Source of the DNA: Thalassotalea_A litorea
GTDB lineage: Bacteria; Pseudomonadota; Gammaproteobacteria; Enterobacterales; Alteromonadaceae
Length of the DNA stretch: 64,000 bases
Direction of reading: 5' to 3'
Assembly (NCBI RefSeq): GCF_043642205.1
Contig: NZ_JBHZSG010000017.1
Span: 1-64,000 of the forward strand
Both the position numbers and the translations under genes were made by a program. The notes under the pieces were generated by a model. That model made no database searches, was not told the origin of the DNA, and saw only the letters and a program-made list of their open reading frames with translations. This document shows, one piece after another, positions 1 through 9,045 of the stretch; within the stretch, counting starts at the first letter, position 1; each line of letters starts with the position of its first letter.

Positions 1-73
1 TCAATAAAATCTATGTGGTAACTGAACCTCTGCCCTAACTCTGAGTTGTGCACAAACTTAATGTGATTGGTAT
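1..73 (-). mobile_element. MITE-like element, copy cut by window edge
   Basis: The sequence matches the right half of the full element at 57253-57529, including the GTTGTGCACAAACTTA stretch and the terminal GATTGGTAT that ends at 73. The other end lies outside the window. Orientation is the same as the 57253 copy. It is non-coding. Confidence 0.7.
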
Positions 74-280
74 AAAGGTCCGCTGTGCAAAAATCTTTGT
101 GTCGAGTTTTAGGTTGGAGGACTTCGTCGGGTGGATAAAACTGTAACCCCGACAGAGCTTTAGATGACGGGTTTCTAAGGGAAAGGAAGCATCATCTTTT
201 TCAATAAAGTTGTCGCCTTCAAAACGCAGGACATCCTCGCTCAAAGCTCCATGCCAATCTCATCCAAGCACCAGTCACCG

Positions 281-930
281 TTCCCTAAGTACCCTGCTAA
301 CGTCATCCCAAACGAACATTCGTTCGCCCCTTCCGTCATCCTCACGGAAGTGGGGATCTGCTTTTGCATTAGATTCCCAGTAGTATCTGGGAATGACGGG
401 AAGGCTTTCGTTTTTTAAAACGAAAGACATCCTCGCCCAAGTACCATGTCAGCGTTTCCTAAGTACCCTGCTAACGTCATCCCAAACGAACATTCGTTCG
501 CCCCTTCCGTCATCCTCACGAAAGTGGGGATCTGGGAATGACGAGAAGGCTTTCGGTTTTTAACACGCACGTCATCCTCGCCCAAGTACCATGTCAGCGT
601 TTCCTAAGTACCCTGCTAACGTCAACCAAAACGAACATTCGTTCGCCCCTTCCGTCATCCTCACGAAAGTGGGGATCTGCTTTTGCATTAGATTCCCAGT
701 AGTATCTGGGAATGACGGGAAGGTTTTCGTTTTTATCACGCACGTCATCCTCACGGAAGTGGGGATCTGCTTTTTCGTCAGATTCCCAGTAGTGTCAGGG
801 AAAGACGGGAAGGCTTTCGGTTTTAAACACGCACGTTATCCCAAACGAACATTAATTCCCCTTCCGTCATCCTCACGGAAGTGGAGATCTGCTTTTATTT
901 TAGATTCCCAGTAGTGTCTGGGAATGACGG
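281..930. repeat. Cluster of dRS3-like palindromic repeats and larger tandem units
   Basis: Five copies of a palindromic unit of about 67 bp lie near 333-399, 507-545 (internally deleted), 652-718, 743-809 and 864-930. Each starts with CCGTCATCCTCAC, ends with GGGAATGACGG, and contains an AGATTCCCAGTA half with the matching CTGGGAAT arm. They sit inside a larger repeat: the string CCTAAGTACCCTGCTAACGTC recurs near 284, 456 and 602, followed by an ACGAACATTCGT palindrome. The ATTCCC-N10-GGGAAT core resembles the dRS3 element of Neisseria (ATTCCC-N8-GGGAAT). I see no gene here; reading frames crossing the cluster are made of repeat DNA. Confidence 0.85.
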
Positions 931-1090
931 GAAGGTAACTGCTGGCAGTTTAGGAGTGGAGGCTGCGCGGGTGGATAAAACACTCCAACCATCGTGTTTT
1001 TAGGTGACAGCATTCGCGGTGACAACGAGCAGCCTTTGCTTAAATTTAAAAGCAGCTGTTCAACTGTCCGAAAATATTTAATACAGGACT

Positions 1091-1196
1091 GTCACCGTTC
1101 GAATTTTGATTCGAACTGACACCTGACTCAGTGCCGTTACTGAGTCTGTCACCATTGTCACCTTTTCCATTTTCCGTCTATTAAACGGAAAATGGA
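1091..1196 (-). repeat. GGTGACA-linked hairpin array at the thyA 3' end
   Basis: Read on the minus strand away from thyA there are three perfect hairpins joined by a constant connector. The first has 12-bp arms at 1185-1196 and 1166-1177 with the thyA stop codon in its 7-nt loop. GGTGACA follows, then a 7-bp hairpin with arms GACTCAG/CTGAGTC (1125-1146), then GGTGTCA, then a 7-bp hairpin with arms GTTCGAA/TTCGAAC (1097-1116), then GGTGAC. No T-run follows, so these are not ordinary intrinsic terminators. Confidence 0.85.
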
Positions 1197-2032
1197 TATT
1201 GAATCGGATCGTGGTGTTGATAACCTTCCACCTCAAAGTCATCCATGGTTACCCAAGTCTCCAAGTCCTTTAATGATTTAATTTCTGGATTAATCTTAAG
1301 CTTAGGTGCCGGGAAAGGATCGCGTTTTAATTGCACGTCTCGCATCAAATCTAACTGATCTTCATAAATATGGGCATTAACGATTTTATGATACGCCTTA
1401 CCTGGTTTCTTACCGGTAATCTGCGCCATTAATGCCAGGAACGTAAACACCTGGATCTGGTTAAAGTTCAATCCAAGCGGCACATCACAAGAACGTTGGA
1501 AACTGGTCAGATATAAGGTATCGCCCAACAACGAAAAATTATGAGTATGCATACAGGGACGCAAACACCCCATATGAAATTCACCAGGGTTGTAAAAGCT
1601 GAGAATTTCGCCACGATCATCAATACCATTTTTCAGATTTTCAACAATCTTCGCCAGTTGATCAACATGGCCGCCATCAGGTTTTTGCCAGGACCGTCCC
1701 TGCACCCCGTAAACGCGCCCCATATCGTCTTCCCCTTTGCGATGGGGATTATTCAACCAGTCACTGTTTTCATTAGCATTGGCATTCCAGGTTGGTGTAC
1801 CTAGCGCCCGGAAATCTGCGGCATTGTCATAGCCGCGAATGTATCCGATAAGCTCGGCTATGGCGGCTTTATAAAAACTTTTGCGCGTGGTTATCAGTGG
1901 AAAATGATTACCCGCAACATCATAGGTTAAATCGGCATCAATCACCGTCAAACAGCGCTTACCCGTGCGTTTGTTTTCTACCCATTCACCTTCATCCAGG
2001 ATACGTTGACATAAGTCTAGATATTGTTTCAT
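1181..2032 (-). CDS. thyA: Thymidylate synthase
   Basis: Converts dUMP to dTMP using methylenetetrahydrofolate, in the cytoplasm. The 283-residue protein carries the ThyA signatures: the catalytic Cys at about residue 160 in the GCLRPC segment, the dUMP-binding RSCDVPLGLNFNQ segment and the C-terminal HHDPI. It is slightly longer than the 264-residue E. coli enzyme, and the HTHNF and FNQIQ segments are divergent but family-like. The ATG overlaps the lgt stop by 4 bp (ATGA), so the two genes are probably translationally coupled, as in the conserved lgt-thyA pair of gammaproteobacteria. The last codons form one arm of a hairpin with the DNA just past the stop. Confidence 0.95.
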   Translation of the reverse strand: MKQYLDLCQRILDEGEWVENKRTGKRCLTVIDADLTYDVAGNHFPLITTRKSFYKAAIAELIGYIRGYDNAADFRALGTPTWNANANENSDWLNNPHRKGEDDMGRVYGVQGRSWQKPDGGHVDQLAKIVENLKNGIDDRGEILSFYNPGEFHMGCLRPCMHTHNFSLLGDTLYLTSFQRSCDVPLGLNFNQIQVFTFLALMAQITGKKPGKAYHKIVNAHIYEDQLDLMRDVQLKRDPFPAPKLKINPEIKSLKDLETWVTMDDFEVEGYQHHDPIQYPFSV

Positions 2033-2880
2033 TTTGCCACCCCCTTAGCTTTAGCTGTTTTCTTGGTCGTTTTTGGCTGCTCAGGAATACTGGATTTCGT
2101 CAATGCCCAAATAATTAAACCCATACCCGCGATGACCATAGGTAACGACAATAGCTGCCCCATAGATAATGCCGATACCAGTAACCCCAAGTGGGCGTCT
2201 GGTTCACGGAAAAACTCGATAAACATGCGAAACAGCCCATAACCGGCTAAAAACAGACCGGATGCAAGACCGGTAGGGCGAGGCTTTTTACAAACCAGAT
2301 AAATGATGGCGAATAACACCACGCCTTCTAAAAAGAATTCATATAACTGCGAAGGGTGACGCGGCAATTGTTCAGGATCGTTGGGAAATACCATTGCCCA
2401 GGGCACATCGGTTTCGCGTCCCCAAAGTTCTGCATTGATAAAATTACCAATACGTCCGGCTCCTAAGCCCAGTGGTACCAGTGGGGCGGCAAAGTCGCCG
2501 ACTTCGAGGAAGGATTTCTTTTCTTTGCGCGCGAAAAATGCGATCGCCAGTATGACCCCAATCAAGCCACCATGGAACGACATGCCGCCTTTCCATATTT
2601 CAAATAGATACAGTGGATCGGCGATAAAATGTTGCCACTGATAAAACACAACGTAGCCGACGCGGCCACCGATAATAACCCCTAAAAAGCCATAAAAGAG
2701 CAAGTCACCAACTTGATCCCGAGTCCAACGTCCACCACTGCGGTCCGCGGCCTTATTGGCAATCACTAACGCTAAAATAAAGCCTACCAGATACATCATG
2801 CCATACCAGCGCAATGCCAATGGGCCAATACTTACAATAATCGGGTCAATTTCTGGAAATTGAATCGCCGCAAAACTCAT
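2029..2880 (-). CDS. lgt: Phosphatidylglycerol--prolipoprotein diacylglyceryl transferase
   Basis: Transfers diacylglycerol from phosphatidylglycerol to the lipobox cysteine of prolipoproteins in the inner membrane, the first step of lipoprotein maturation. The 283-residue protein is a multi-pass membrane protein with family segments LRWYGMMYLVGF, GGRVGYV, SFHGGLIGV and the Lgt signature GRIGNFINAELWGR near residue 140. It ends in a basic lysine-rich tail. The window encodes lipoprotein clients at 9046 and 17548. It precedes thyA with a 4-bp overlap and starts at an ATG about 13 bases beyond the stop of the TSUP permease gene. Confidence 0.95.
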   Translation of the reverse strand: MSFAAIQFPEIDPIIVSIGPLALRWYGMMYLVGFILALVIANKAADRSGGRWTRDQVGDLLFYGFLGVIIGGRVGYVVFYQWQHFIADPLYLFEIWKGGMSFHGGLIGVILAIAFFARKEKKSFLEVGDFAAPLVPLGLGAGRIGNFINAELWGRETDVPWAMVFPNDPEQLPRHPSQLYEFFLEGVVLFAIIYLVCKKPRPTGLASGLFLAGYGLFRMFIEFFREPDAHLGLLVSALSMGQLLSLPMVIAGMGLIIWALTKSSIPEQPKTTKKTAKAKGVAK

Positions 2881-2892
2881 AAAGAATCCCTG

Positions 2893-3741
2893 TTAAATCA
2901 TCATTTCAATTGCTACCACAATCAGAAAGGCAGCAAATACTTTTTTTATTGTTTTCACTGGTAACCGGGTCGCCAGTTTAACGCCATACGAAGCCAATAT
3001 CGTTGATGTCAGAGAAATCCCTAACACCGCAGGAAGATATACATAGCCAATACTCCAGTCCGGGGTATTGGTATTCCCCATACCTGCAACGATATAGGCA
3101 ATTGTTCCAAATAGGGAAACAATCATACCACAGGCTGTTGAAACACCAATGGCCCGAAGAATATTTACACCACAATAGGTTAAAAACGGCACCATAATCG
3201 CGCCACCACTGATCCCCATTAGGCTGCCAATAACGCCGGTCACTACTGCTATACCTCTTAGCACGCCTTTACCTGGCAAATTTCGGTGCACTGTCTGACG
3301 GATGGAAAACAACATATAACAGGCCAGCAAAATTACAAAACTGGAGAAAAATATAGTTAACGCTTTGGTGGATAATTCATCGGCGATTACCGCACCGGAT
3401 ACAGCGCCGATAGCGATAAACGGCGCCAGAAGCTTGGCCAAAGGCAGAGGAATATTGCCAATTTTGTAGTGATTAAAAGCGGCCGTGGAAGAAGTGACGA
3501 CGATAGACGCTAAGGAGGTAGCTAACGCGATATGCAGGGCAATCTCACCGTGAATGTCCAGCATTGGCAATACAAATACCAGGGCGGGAACAATTATCAA
3601 CCCGCCACCGATGCCAAGCAGGCCGGCGAGAAAACCAACCAGCATGCCCAGTGCCATACATATCAAAAAAACGGTTAAAAACATCGGATACCAAATACAA
3701 AAGAGGACGGTGCGTTTATACCAATCATGTGTATTAAACAT
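2893..3741 (-). CDS. TSUP family (TauE/SafE) membrane permease
   Basis: A predicted inner-membrane transporter of the sulfite exporter TauE/SafE family. Two internally related halves are visible, each opening with a glycine-rich loop: GLLGIGGGLIIVP near residue 42 and GSLMGISGGAIMVP near 172. About eight hydrophobic segments occur in total. The substrate cannot be read from sequence; family members move sulfite, sulfoacetate or other small sulfur or organic anions. Starts at later methionines (residues 20 or 29) are possible because the first 19 residues look less like a membrane leader. It lies 12 bp upstream of lgt on the same strand and may be co-transcribed with it. Confidence 0.85.
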   Translation of the reverse strand: MFNTHDWYKRTVLFCIWYPMFLTVFLICMALGMLVGFLAGLLGIGGGLIIVPALVFVLPMLDIHGEIALHIALATSLASIVVTSSTAAFNHYKIGNIPLPLAKLLAPFIAIGAVSGAVIADELSTKALTIFFSSFVILLACYMLFSIRQTVHRNLPGKGVLRGIAVVTGVIGSLMGISGGAIMVPFLTYCGVNILRAIGVSTACGMIVSLFGTIAYIVAGMGNTNTPDWSIGYVYLPAVLGISLTSTILASYGVKLATRLPVKTIKKVFAAFLIVVAIEMMI

Positions 3742-3834
3742 TTAACCGTTAACGAGTTCAGGAAGCGAAGCCATGATTAACAGTCGCTTTTCGAACCCTG
3801 CTAAAAAAGCAGATTTAAGGCGCTAGTTAGATCA

Positions 3835-6096
3835 TTATTTACCCGCACGAATAAAACCACCAAACCCTAATTGCTCGAGTTGCTGATTAATATACTGACG
3901 CACCGCAACGGCTGTTTCTAATTGTAAACAAGTTTCCAGCATATGTCTGGCATGATGCGCAGATATATGTCGAATAACCCACTTAATGCGGGGAATATTA
4001 AAACTATTCATACTGAGCTTGTCATAGCCCATCGCCAGTAACAAAATGGCGCCACCGGGCTCGGCGGCTAGTTCGCCGCACAAACACAAAGACACCCGTT
4101 TTTCACGCGATTGTTTGGCAATATAATTCAGCGCTCTTAACACCGCAGGATGAAACGCATCATATAAGGACGCGACCCTTTCATTATTGCGATCAACGGC
4201 CAACAGGTACTGGGTTAAATCATTACTTCCTACCGAGATGAAATCTACCCGCTCAACCAGTTGAGAAATCTGGAATATCATAGAAGGCACTTCCAGCATC
4301 ACACCAACTTTCGGCATGCTAATGCTGATGGATTGTTCCTGAACAATTTCCTGATGCGCCTGATTAATCAATCGCAATGCCTCGTCGACTTCCTGCAAGG
4401 AGGTGATCATAGGTAACAAAATTTGCAGGTTTTCCAGGCCAATATTAGCCCGGATCATCGCTCGGACCTGAACTAAGAAGATTTCCGGGTGATCTAATGT
4501 GACCCGAATTCCCCGCCAACCGAGAAACGGATTCGCTTCATTTATCGGGAAGTATTCAAGGGTTTTGTCGCCGCCAATATCTAGAGTACGCATAACCACG
4601 GATTGTCCCGAAAATGACGCAAGCACATTTTGATAAGCCGACATTTGCTCCTGCTCGGATGGAAAGCGGGTACGTTCCATAAAGGCAATTTCGGTTCGAT
4701 ATAGTCCAATTCCGCTTGCCCCTTGTTTCATCGACTGATCGAATTCCGCCACTAAGCCTGCATTCATCAAGAGTTCAATCGTATGACCATCCTCGGTCAC
4801 CGGTTCGAGATCTGTGACCTGCCGAACCTTTTGTTGCAACTCACTTTCCTCATCCATGAGTGCCTGATAATGCTGCATCTGCTGGACAGAAGGTGATAAG
4901 AAGACTTCTCCGGAATAACCGTCGACGATGGCGGGTCGACCTACAAAGCTGGTAAGCGGTAAATTGCCAACGCCCATGATGGCGGGAATACCTAGTGCGC
5001 GGGCCAGAATAACCGCGTGGGAATTTATCGATCCCGACAATGAGATAATGGCGCGCAATCCTTTGTGTTGATATTCCGCCAGTAAAGAAGCCGTAACTTC
5101 CTGAGCAACAAGAATTAAATCGTCAGGCAAGCGAGTATGTTTTTGCTGGTAATCCTGTAAATGCAAGAGAACGCGATTGCCCAAATCGCGAATATCCACC
5201 GCGCGTTCGCGAATATAGCTGTCTTCAACCGCTTCAAACTGTACCACATAGCGATCAATCACCAGCTTTAACGCACTTTCAGCGTCCCAGCCGGCATCAA
5301 TATTTTGTTCGATGTCGGTGCCAATACTGGCGCTTGATAGCATCTGTTGATACATATCAAAAATTTCCAGAGTATCCTGAGGGATAGCACCACTCATCCG
5401 GCTTCGCATCTGGCTCATATCGCGATAGGTTCGGGCAATTGCTATGCGTAAGCGCTTCTTTTGTTTGGATTTATTACCTTGCTTGGTTGGCGTGATGAGT
5501 TGCAAATCCGCTAACGGCCTGCTGACAAAACATTGTCCGGATGCTAATCCTGTGGCACCAGGAATTGCCCGTAAATGGGTTTTATCAACCCGTTTGCACA
5601 TGGCCGATATCACGCCTCGAGATTCGGCACTGCTTAACGTAGTCGCCAACTGCGCACTCAGGGTAACCAAAAAAGCTTCTTCGTTTTCGGTAAATTGACG
5701 GGATTCTTTTTGCTGGACCGAAATGATACCTATGACGCGGCGTTGATGGATGATAGGCGTCCCGAGAAAGGCGTTAAAGGCGTCTTCCTTAACTTCCGGG
5801 GCATGTTTAAATCGGGGATGTCGTTGCGCATTGGCTATATTGATGGGCTCTTCCCGCTGACCCACCAGGCCAACCAAGCCTTCGTTAAAACCAATTCTGA
5901 CCTGACCAAGCGAATCCTTCGCCAAACCGTCGGAGGCCATTAACAAAAAATGCTGCAACTCTTGATTGGCAAGATATATCGAGCAACATTCGGTATTCAT
6001 GGCGGTTTTAACTTGCGACACTAAAGTTTGCAAAGCCGAGTCTAATTCTGGCTCTTGCCCGAACGCTAATACAATTCGCCTTAGTGTGGTTAACAT
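3835..6096 (-). CDS. ptsP: Phosphoenolpyruvate-protein phosphotransferase PtsP (EI-Ntr)
   Basis: First enzyme of the nitrogen-related phosphotransferase relay: it autophosphorylates with PEP and passes phosphate to NPr (PtsO), with no sugar transported. The 753-residue protein has an N-terminal GAF domain (about residues 15-160), then the enzyme I core. The phosphohistidine lies in SGSINSHAVILARALGIPA around residue 360. The PEP-binding TIM barrel contains LYRTEIAFM, RTLDIGGDK, NPFLGWRGIR and FISVGSNDLTQYLLAVDR, and the active-site Cys is in LCLCGELA. The rppH-ptsP order is common in gammaproteobacteria; here a hairpin terminator lies between them. Confidence 0.95.
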   Translation of the reverse strand: MLTTLRRIVLAFGQEPELDSALQTLVSQVKTAMNTECCSIYLANQELQHFLLMASDGLAKDSLGQVRIGFNEGLVGLVGQREEPINIANAQRHPRFKHAPEVKEDAFNAFLGTPIIHQRRVIGIISVQQKESRQFTENEEAFLVTLSAQLATTLSSAESRGVISAMCKRVDKTHLRAIPGATGLASGQCFVSRPLADLQLITPTKQGNKSKQKKRLRIAIARTYRDMSQMRSRMSGAIPQDTLEIFDMYQQMLSSASIGTDIEQNIDAGWDAESALKLVIDRYVVQFEAVEDSYIRERAVDIRDLGNRVLLHLQDYQQKHTRLPDDLILVAQEVTASLLAEYQHKGLRAIISLSGSINSHAVILARALGIPAIMGVGNLPLTSFVGRPAIVDGYSGEVFLSPSVQQMQHYQALMDEESELQQKVRQVTDLEPVTEDGHTIELLMNAGLVAEFDQSMKQGASGIGLYRTEIAFMERTRFPSEQEQMSAYQNVLASFSGQSVVMRTLDIGGDKTLEYFPINEANPFLGWRGIRVTLDHPEIFLVQVRAMIRANIGLENLQILLPMITSLQEVDEALRLINQAHQEIVQEQSISISMPKVGVMLEVPSMIFQISQLVERVDFISVGSNDLTQYLLAVDRNNERVASLYDAFHPAVLRALNYIAKQSREKRVSLCLCGELAAEPGGAILLLAMGYDKLSMNSFNIPRIKWVIRHISAHHARHMLETCLQLETAVAVRQYINQQLEQLGFGGFIRAGK

Positions 6097-6271
6097 AACA
6101 ATCCTTTATTAATCGGTGCTATCAAGGCTGTGAACCTGATAACGTGTAATACGAGTTTTCGTCACTTAACGTGTGCACCTGGAATGACATTCCCAAATTC
6201 ACGACTCTAACCTGCCCTGTTTACTCTGAAACCTGAATCCTGAGCTCGGTACCCATTTTACCCGTCAGAGC

Positions 6272-6306
6272 AAAAAAGCTGTGAAACTTACGTTACACAG
6301 CTTTTT
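6272..6306 (-). terminator. Intrinsic terminator between rppH and ptsP
   Basis: Arms AAAAAGCTGTG and CACAGCTTTTT enclose a loop of about 12 nt, and the T-run on the minus strand ends the hairpin. It lies just beyond the rppH stop and may be partly bidirectional because the arms carry A and T tracts. Confidence 0.75.
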
Positions 6307-6319
6307 AACTACATAATGA

Positions 6320-6862
6320 TCACTTGTAATGTCGTCGTTTGCCACCGCGTTTCGATGCATCTCGATGCGGGGTGTTATCTTTTCGCATCGTTGGCAAAGC
6401 CACCGGTGCAAATTCTTTCATAACCCGACGATAAACGTCTCTTTTAAAGGACACTACCTGGCGAACCGGATACCAATAACTGACCCAACGCCAGTCATCA
6501 AACTCCGGATGAGAGGAATGCAGTAAGTTAACATCCTCGTCTTTGCAGAGCAGTTTCAGCAAAAACCATTTTTGTTTTTGCCCAATACAGACAGGGTTAC
6601 TGTCATGGCGAATTAAACGTTTGGGTAAGCGATACTTTAACCAATGCTTCGTGCTCGCCATTATCTCCACTTGATGAGGTTTTAATCCAACTTCCTCAAA
6701 TAACTCCCGGTACATCGTTTGTTCGGCAGATTCTCCTTTATCGACACCACCTTGCGGATATTGCCAGGAATGTTGCCCGTAACGGCGCGCCCAAAAGACT
6801 TGTCCTTTGCCGTTTGTAATCACTATGCCGACATTGGCTCGATAGCCTTCGGCATCAATCAC
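6320..6862 (-). CDS. rppH: RNA pyrophosphohydrolase RppH
   Basis: Removes pyrophosphate from the 5' triphosphate end of mRNA, which exposes transcripts to RNase E decay. The 180-residue length is close to the 176 of E. coli RppH. The start MIDAEGYRANVGIVI is typical, and the Nudix box GGVDKGE followed by RELFEEVGL at residues 38-60 has the catalytic glutamates. The C-terminus is basic. It is upstream of ptsP and separated from it by a terminator. It is divergent from mutH, so the 180 bp between them hold both promoters. Confidence 0.95.
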   Translation of the reverse strand: MIDAEGYRANVGIVITNGKGQVFWARRYGQHSWQYPQGGVDKGESAEQTMYRELFEEVGLKPHQVEIMASTKHWLKYRLPKRLIRHDSNPVCIGQKQKWFLLKLLCKDEDVNLLHSSHPEFDDWRWVSYWYPVRQVVSFKRDVYRRVMKEFAPVALPTMRKDNTPHRDASKRGGKRRHYK

Positions 6863-7044
6863 ATGAACTCCCGTTCAAAAAAATGTTCTATAACTTGATT
6901 CTTCCACAATACTCATCGTTGAGCAAATATTGCTTGTATTTATTTGTCTGATGTCTCTACCTGGTAACGAGTGTCATTTAATGGTTGCCTGCCTCAGCAA
7001 ACCTCTCGATAATAACCACAACTTTGTTGTTGAGTATGTAAACC

Positions 7045-7713
7045 GTGTTAACACCTGAATCTGAAAATCAGTTAATGCAATCGGCACTGCGCTTGTCGGG
7101 CATGACACTAGGCGATCTTGCAAATAATCTAAACATTGCTGTGCCTGAGAACTTAAACAAAGAAAAAGGCTGGATCGGATTATTGCTAGAGCGCGCGCTA
7201 GGCGCCAGTGCTGGCTCAAAGCCACTGCCGGACTTTCCGGAGTTGGGAATCGAGTTAAAAACATTGCCAATCGATCGCAATGCCAAGGTATTAGAAACGA
7301 CGTTTGTCAGTGTCGCCCCGTTAACTGGGATGTCCGGGGTTACCTGGCATACCAGCCATGTTAAACATAAAATGGCCAAAGTACTGTGGGTACCGATTAT
7401 TTCTGAGCGGCAACTGCCAGTGGCAGAACGGGTCATTTGCACACCATTTATGTGGCAACCCAACCCGAAAGAAGAAGCGCTGTTACAAGCCGACTGGCAA
7501 GAGTTGACCGACATGATCGTGCTCGGTGAAGTGGAGAAAATTAACGGCAAGTATGGTGAAGTATTACAGCTTCGACCGAAAGCGGCCAATAGCAAGGCCA
7601 AAACCAATGCCTTTGATAAGAATGGCAGACCGTTTCAAACCCTGCCAAGGGGCTTTTATTTAAAAACGGCGTTTACCCAGCAACTGCTTAACCGTCACTT
7701 ACGGGTGAACTAA
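7045..7713 (+). CDS. mutH: DNA mismatch repair endonuclease MutH
   Basis: Nicks the unmethylated strand at hemimethylated GATC sites after activation by MutL. The 222-residue protein has the family layout: a GTTLGDLA-like segment, here SGMTLGDLANNL, then GWIGLLLERALGA, and the catalytic core DFPELGIELKTLPI near residues 62-75 with the D-ExK metal-binding pattern. The start is GTG; the ribosome-binding site is weak, so a nearby alternative start is possible. The gene restricts the host to the gammaproteobacterial lineages with Dam-directed repair. Confidence 0.95.
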   Translation: MLTPESENQLMQSALRLSGMTLGDLANNLNIAVPENLNKEKGWIGLLLERALGASAGSKPLPDFPELGIELKTLPIDRNAKVLETTFVSVAPLTGMSGVTWHTSHVKHKMAKVLWVPIISERQLPVAERVICTPFMWQPNPKEEALLQADWQELTDMIVLGEVEKINGKYGEVLQLRPKAANSKAKTNAFDKNGRPFQTLPRGFYLKTAFTQQLLNRHLRVN

Positions 7714-7854
7714 CGCTAAACACGTGACGCTCAGAAAGCCCATATAGGACGAATAAATCCTTACCAAAGTAGCAACTGCTTACCGTAATCTTTCGTCTAT
7801 AACGGTGAATGTGCTCACACCGACGAGTGACGAACAGAAGGAAACACGATGTCG

Positions 7855-8748
7855 CTATAAATTGTAAACTTTGATTTCTTGACCAAAGGTCACGGTTTCA
7901 CCAGGGTCAACTTTGGTCCAACTCGTATTACCGGCTTCAACACACACAAATTCCTGTTCTCCTCCGTCATGAATATCAGTCATGGTGTTGGCTAAGTCTT
8001 CCCCTGGGTTCCAAACGATCCATTGGGCGGAGTTAAATTTGCTTATCTCGATGATTCTTTTTAGACCTTTATCAACTAAAGTCACTGTTTTATCCAAGTG
8101 ATACACTCTATCCACCGGCCCTTCAATATTTTTAAGTTCCTGAGGTTTACAACCCTGAACCTCGATTATTTTGTCATCAAACCAGGCCAAATTGACTTCA
8201 GGTAAACGAACGTTACTCGGGGAGCTGACTGAGAAATAGCTGTGTAGTGCATGCGTAAATGAAAATTGTTGCTGGCTATTATTCGTGACTGTCATGGTTT
8301 GTGTCAGGGTATCGGCAAAACGCAAACGTTGTTCAATTGTAAAACTACCAGGCCAGACTGGGGACAACTGTTGTCCAGACAAGCTTAATACAAGTGTAAT
8401 ATGATCCGGCTGATACTCGACGTCTTGCAAAAGCCAGGTGTTGTTGCGAGCAAAACCATGGTTACCCTGCCCTTGAAAGTCACCAAACCAAGGCCAGCAA
8501 ACGGGGATCCCTCCACGTATCGCTTTGCTACCATCTAAAGGCGAATCATCACTGCACCAAAGTACCGGTTGTTGCCCTTGAGGTTGCCACGATAAAACCT
8601 GACCTCCAAACAATGATACCTTAGCGTGAAACCCAGGATGAGTGATATCCAATACAGTGGATTGTTTATTAACAATGTTTTCCTTTACAGAGCCATACGA
8701 TGAATTAGGAACTACAATACTGTCAATCATTACGGCCTCGTTAAACAA
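7855..8748 (-). CDS. D-hexose-6-phosphate mutarotase (aldose 1-epimerase family)
   Basis: Interconverts the alpha and beta anomers of hexose 6-phosphates in the cytoplasm. The 297-residue protein has the YeaD-type beta-sandwich signatures: GGQVLSWQP, GIPVCWPWFGD, HALHSYF with its catalytic histidine, the WNPGEDLANTMTD segment and the catalytic glutamate in FVCVEAGN near the C-terminus. The real start may be the methionine at residue 7 (8730). It is a single-gene unit, with a run of TTTGTTG-like repeats about 80-125 bp upstream. Confidence 0.9.
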   Translation of the reverse strand: MFNEAVMIDSIVVPNSSYGSVKENIVNKQSTVLDITHPGFHAKVSLFGGQVLSWQPQGQQPVLWCSDDSPLDGSKAIRGGIPVCWPWFGDFQGQGNHGFARNNTWLLQDVEYQPDHITLVLSLSGQQLSPVWPGSFTIEQRLRFADTLTQTMTVTNNSQQQFSFTHALHSYFSVSSPSNVRLPEVNLAWFDDKIIEVQGCKPQELKNIEGPVDRVYHLDKTVTLVDKGLKRIIEISKFNSAQWIVWNPGEDLANTMTDIHDGGEQEFVCVEAGNTSWTKVDPGETVTFGQEIKVYNL

Positions 8749-8835
8749 AGGAAAAATAGAAGATTTATCAGAAAATGAATTAGAACATACATCATCGCCA
8801 GTTGTGAATATTTAATATTGCTAGCTTACTTTTAT

Positions 8836-8876
8836 TTCTTTGTTTGTTGTTTGCTATTTGTTGTTTGTTATTTGAT
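8836..8876. repeat. TTGTTTG-rich low-complexity run
   Basis: Imperfect short repeats of TTTGTTG, TTTGCTA and TTTGTTA lie in the 300-bp gap between the mutarotase start and the end of the tadD-like gene. No gene is seen in the gap. Confidence 0.5.
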
Positions 8877-9045
8877 GTACGTTTTAAGTAGCCTAATTCG
8901 GCATATTGCGTAAGACGGTTGCTTATAAATTTGAGTTTAGAACTACTTATAAGTTTCAGTTTAAAATTACTTCACGTTTAGCGTTATTTGCTTGTCAAAT
9001 GCTTGTGAATTACTCAGCACTTTTAGACAAATGAATCTTAGCCAA

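Noticed and set aside
35..244. Minus-strand open frame of 69 codons at the window start
   Set aside because: It lies in repeat and MITE sequence, has no convincing ribosome-binding site and resembles no family.
591..914. Plus-strand open frame of 107 codons
   Set aside because: Its translation is the repeated dRS3-like unit read through three times; the repetition is explained by the DNA repeat.
281..930. Possible CRISPR array because of regular repeats
   Set aside because: Units are palindromic, about 67 bp, and adjoin each other or composite repeats; there are no unique spacers of even length and no cas genes.
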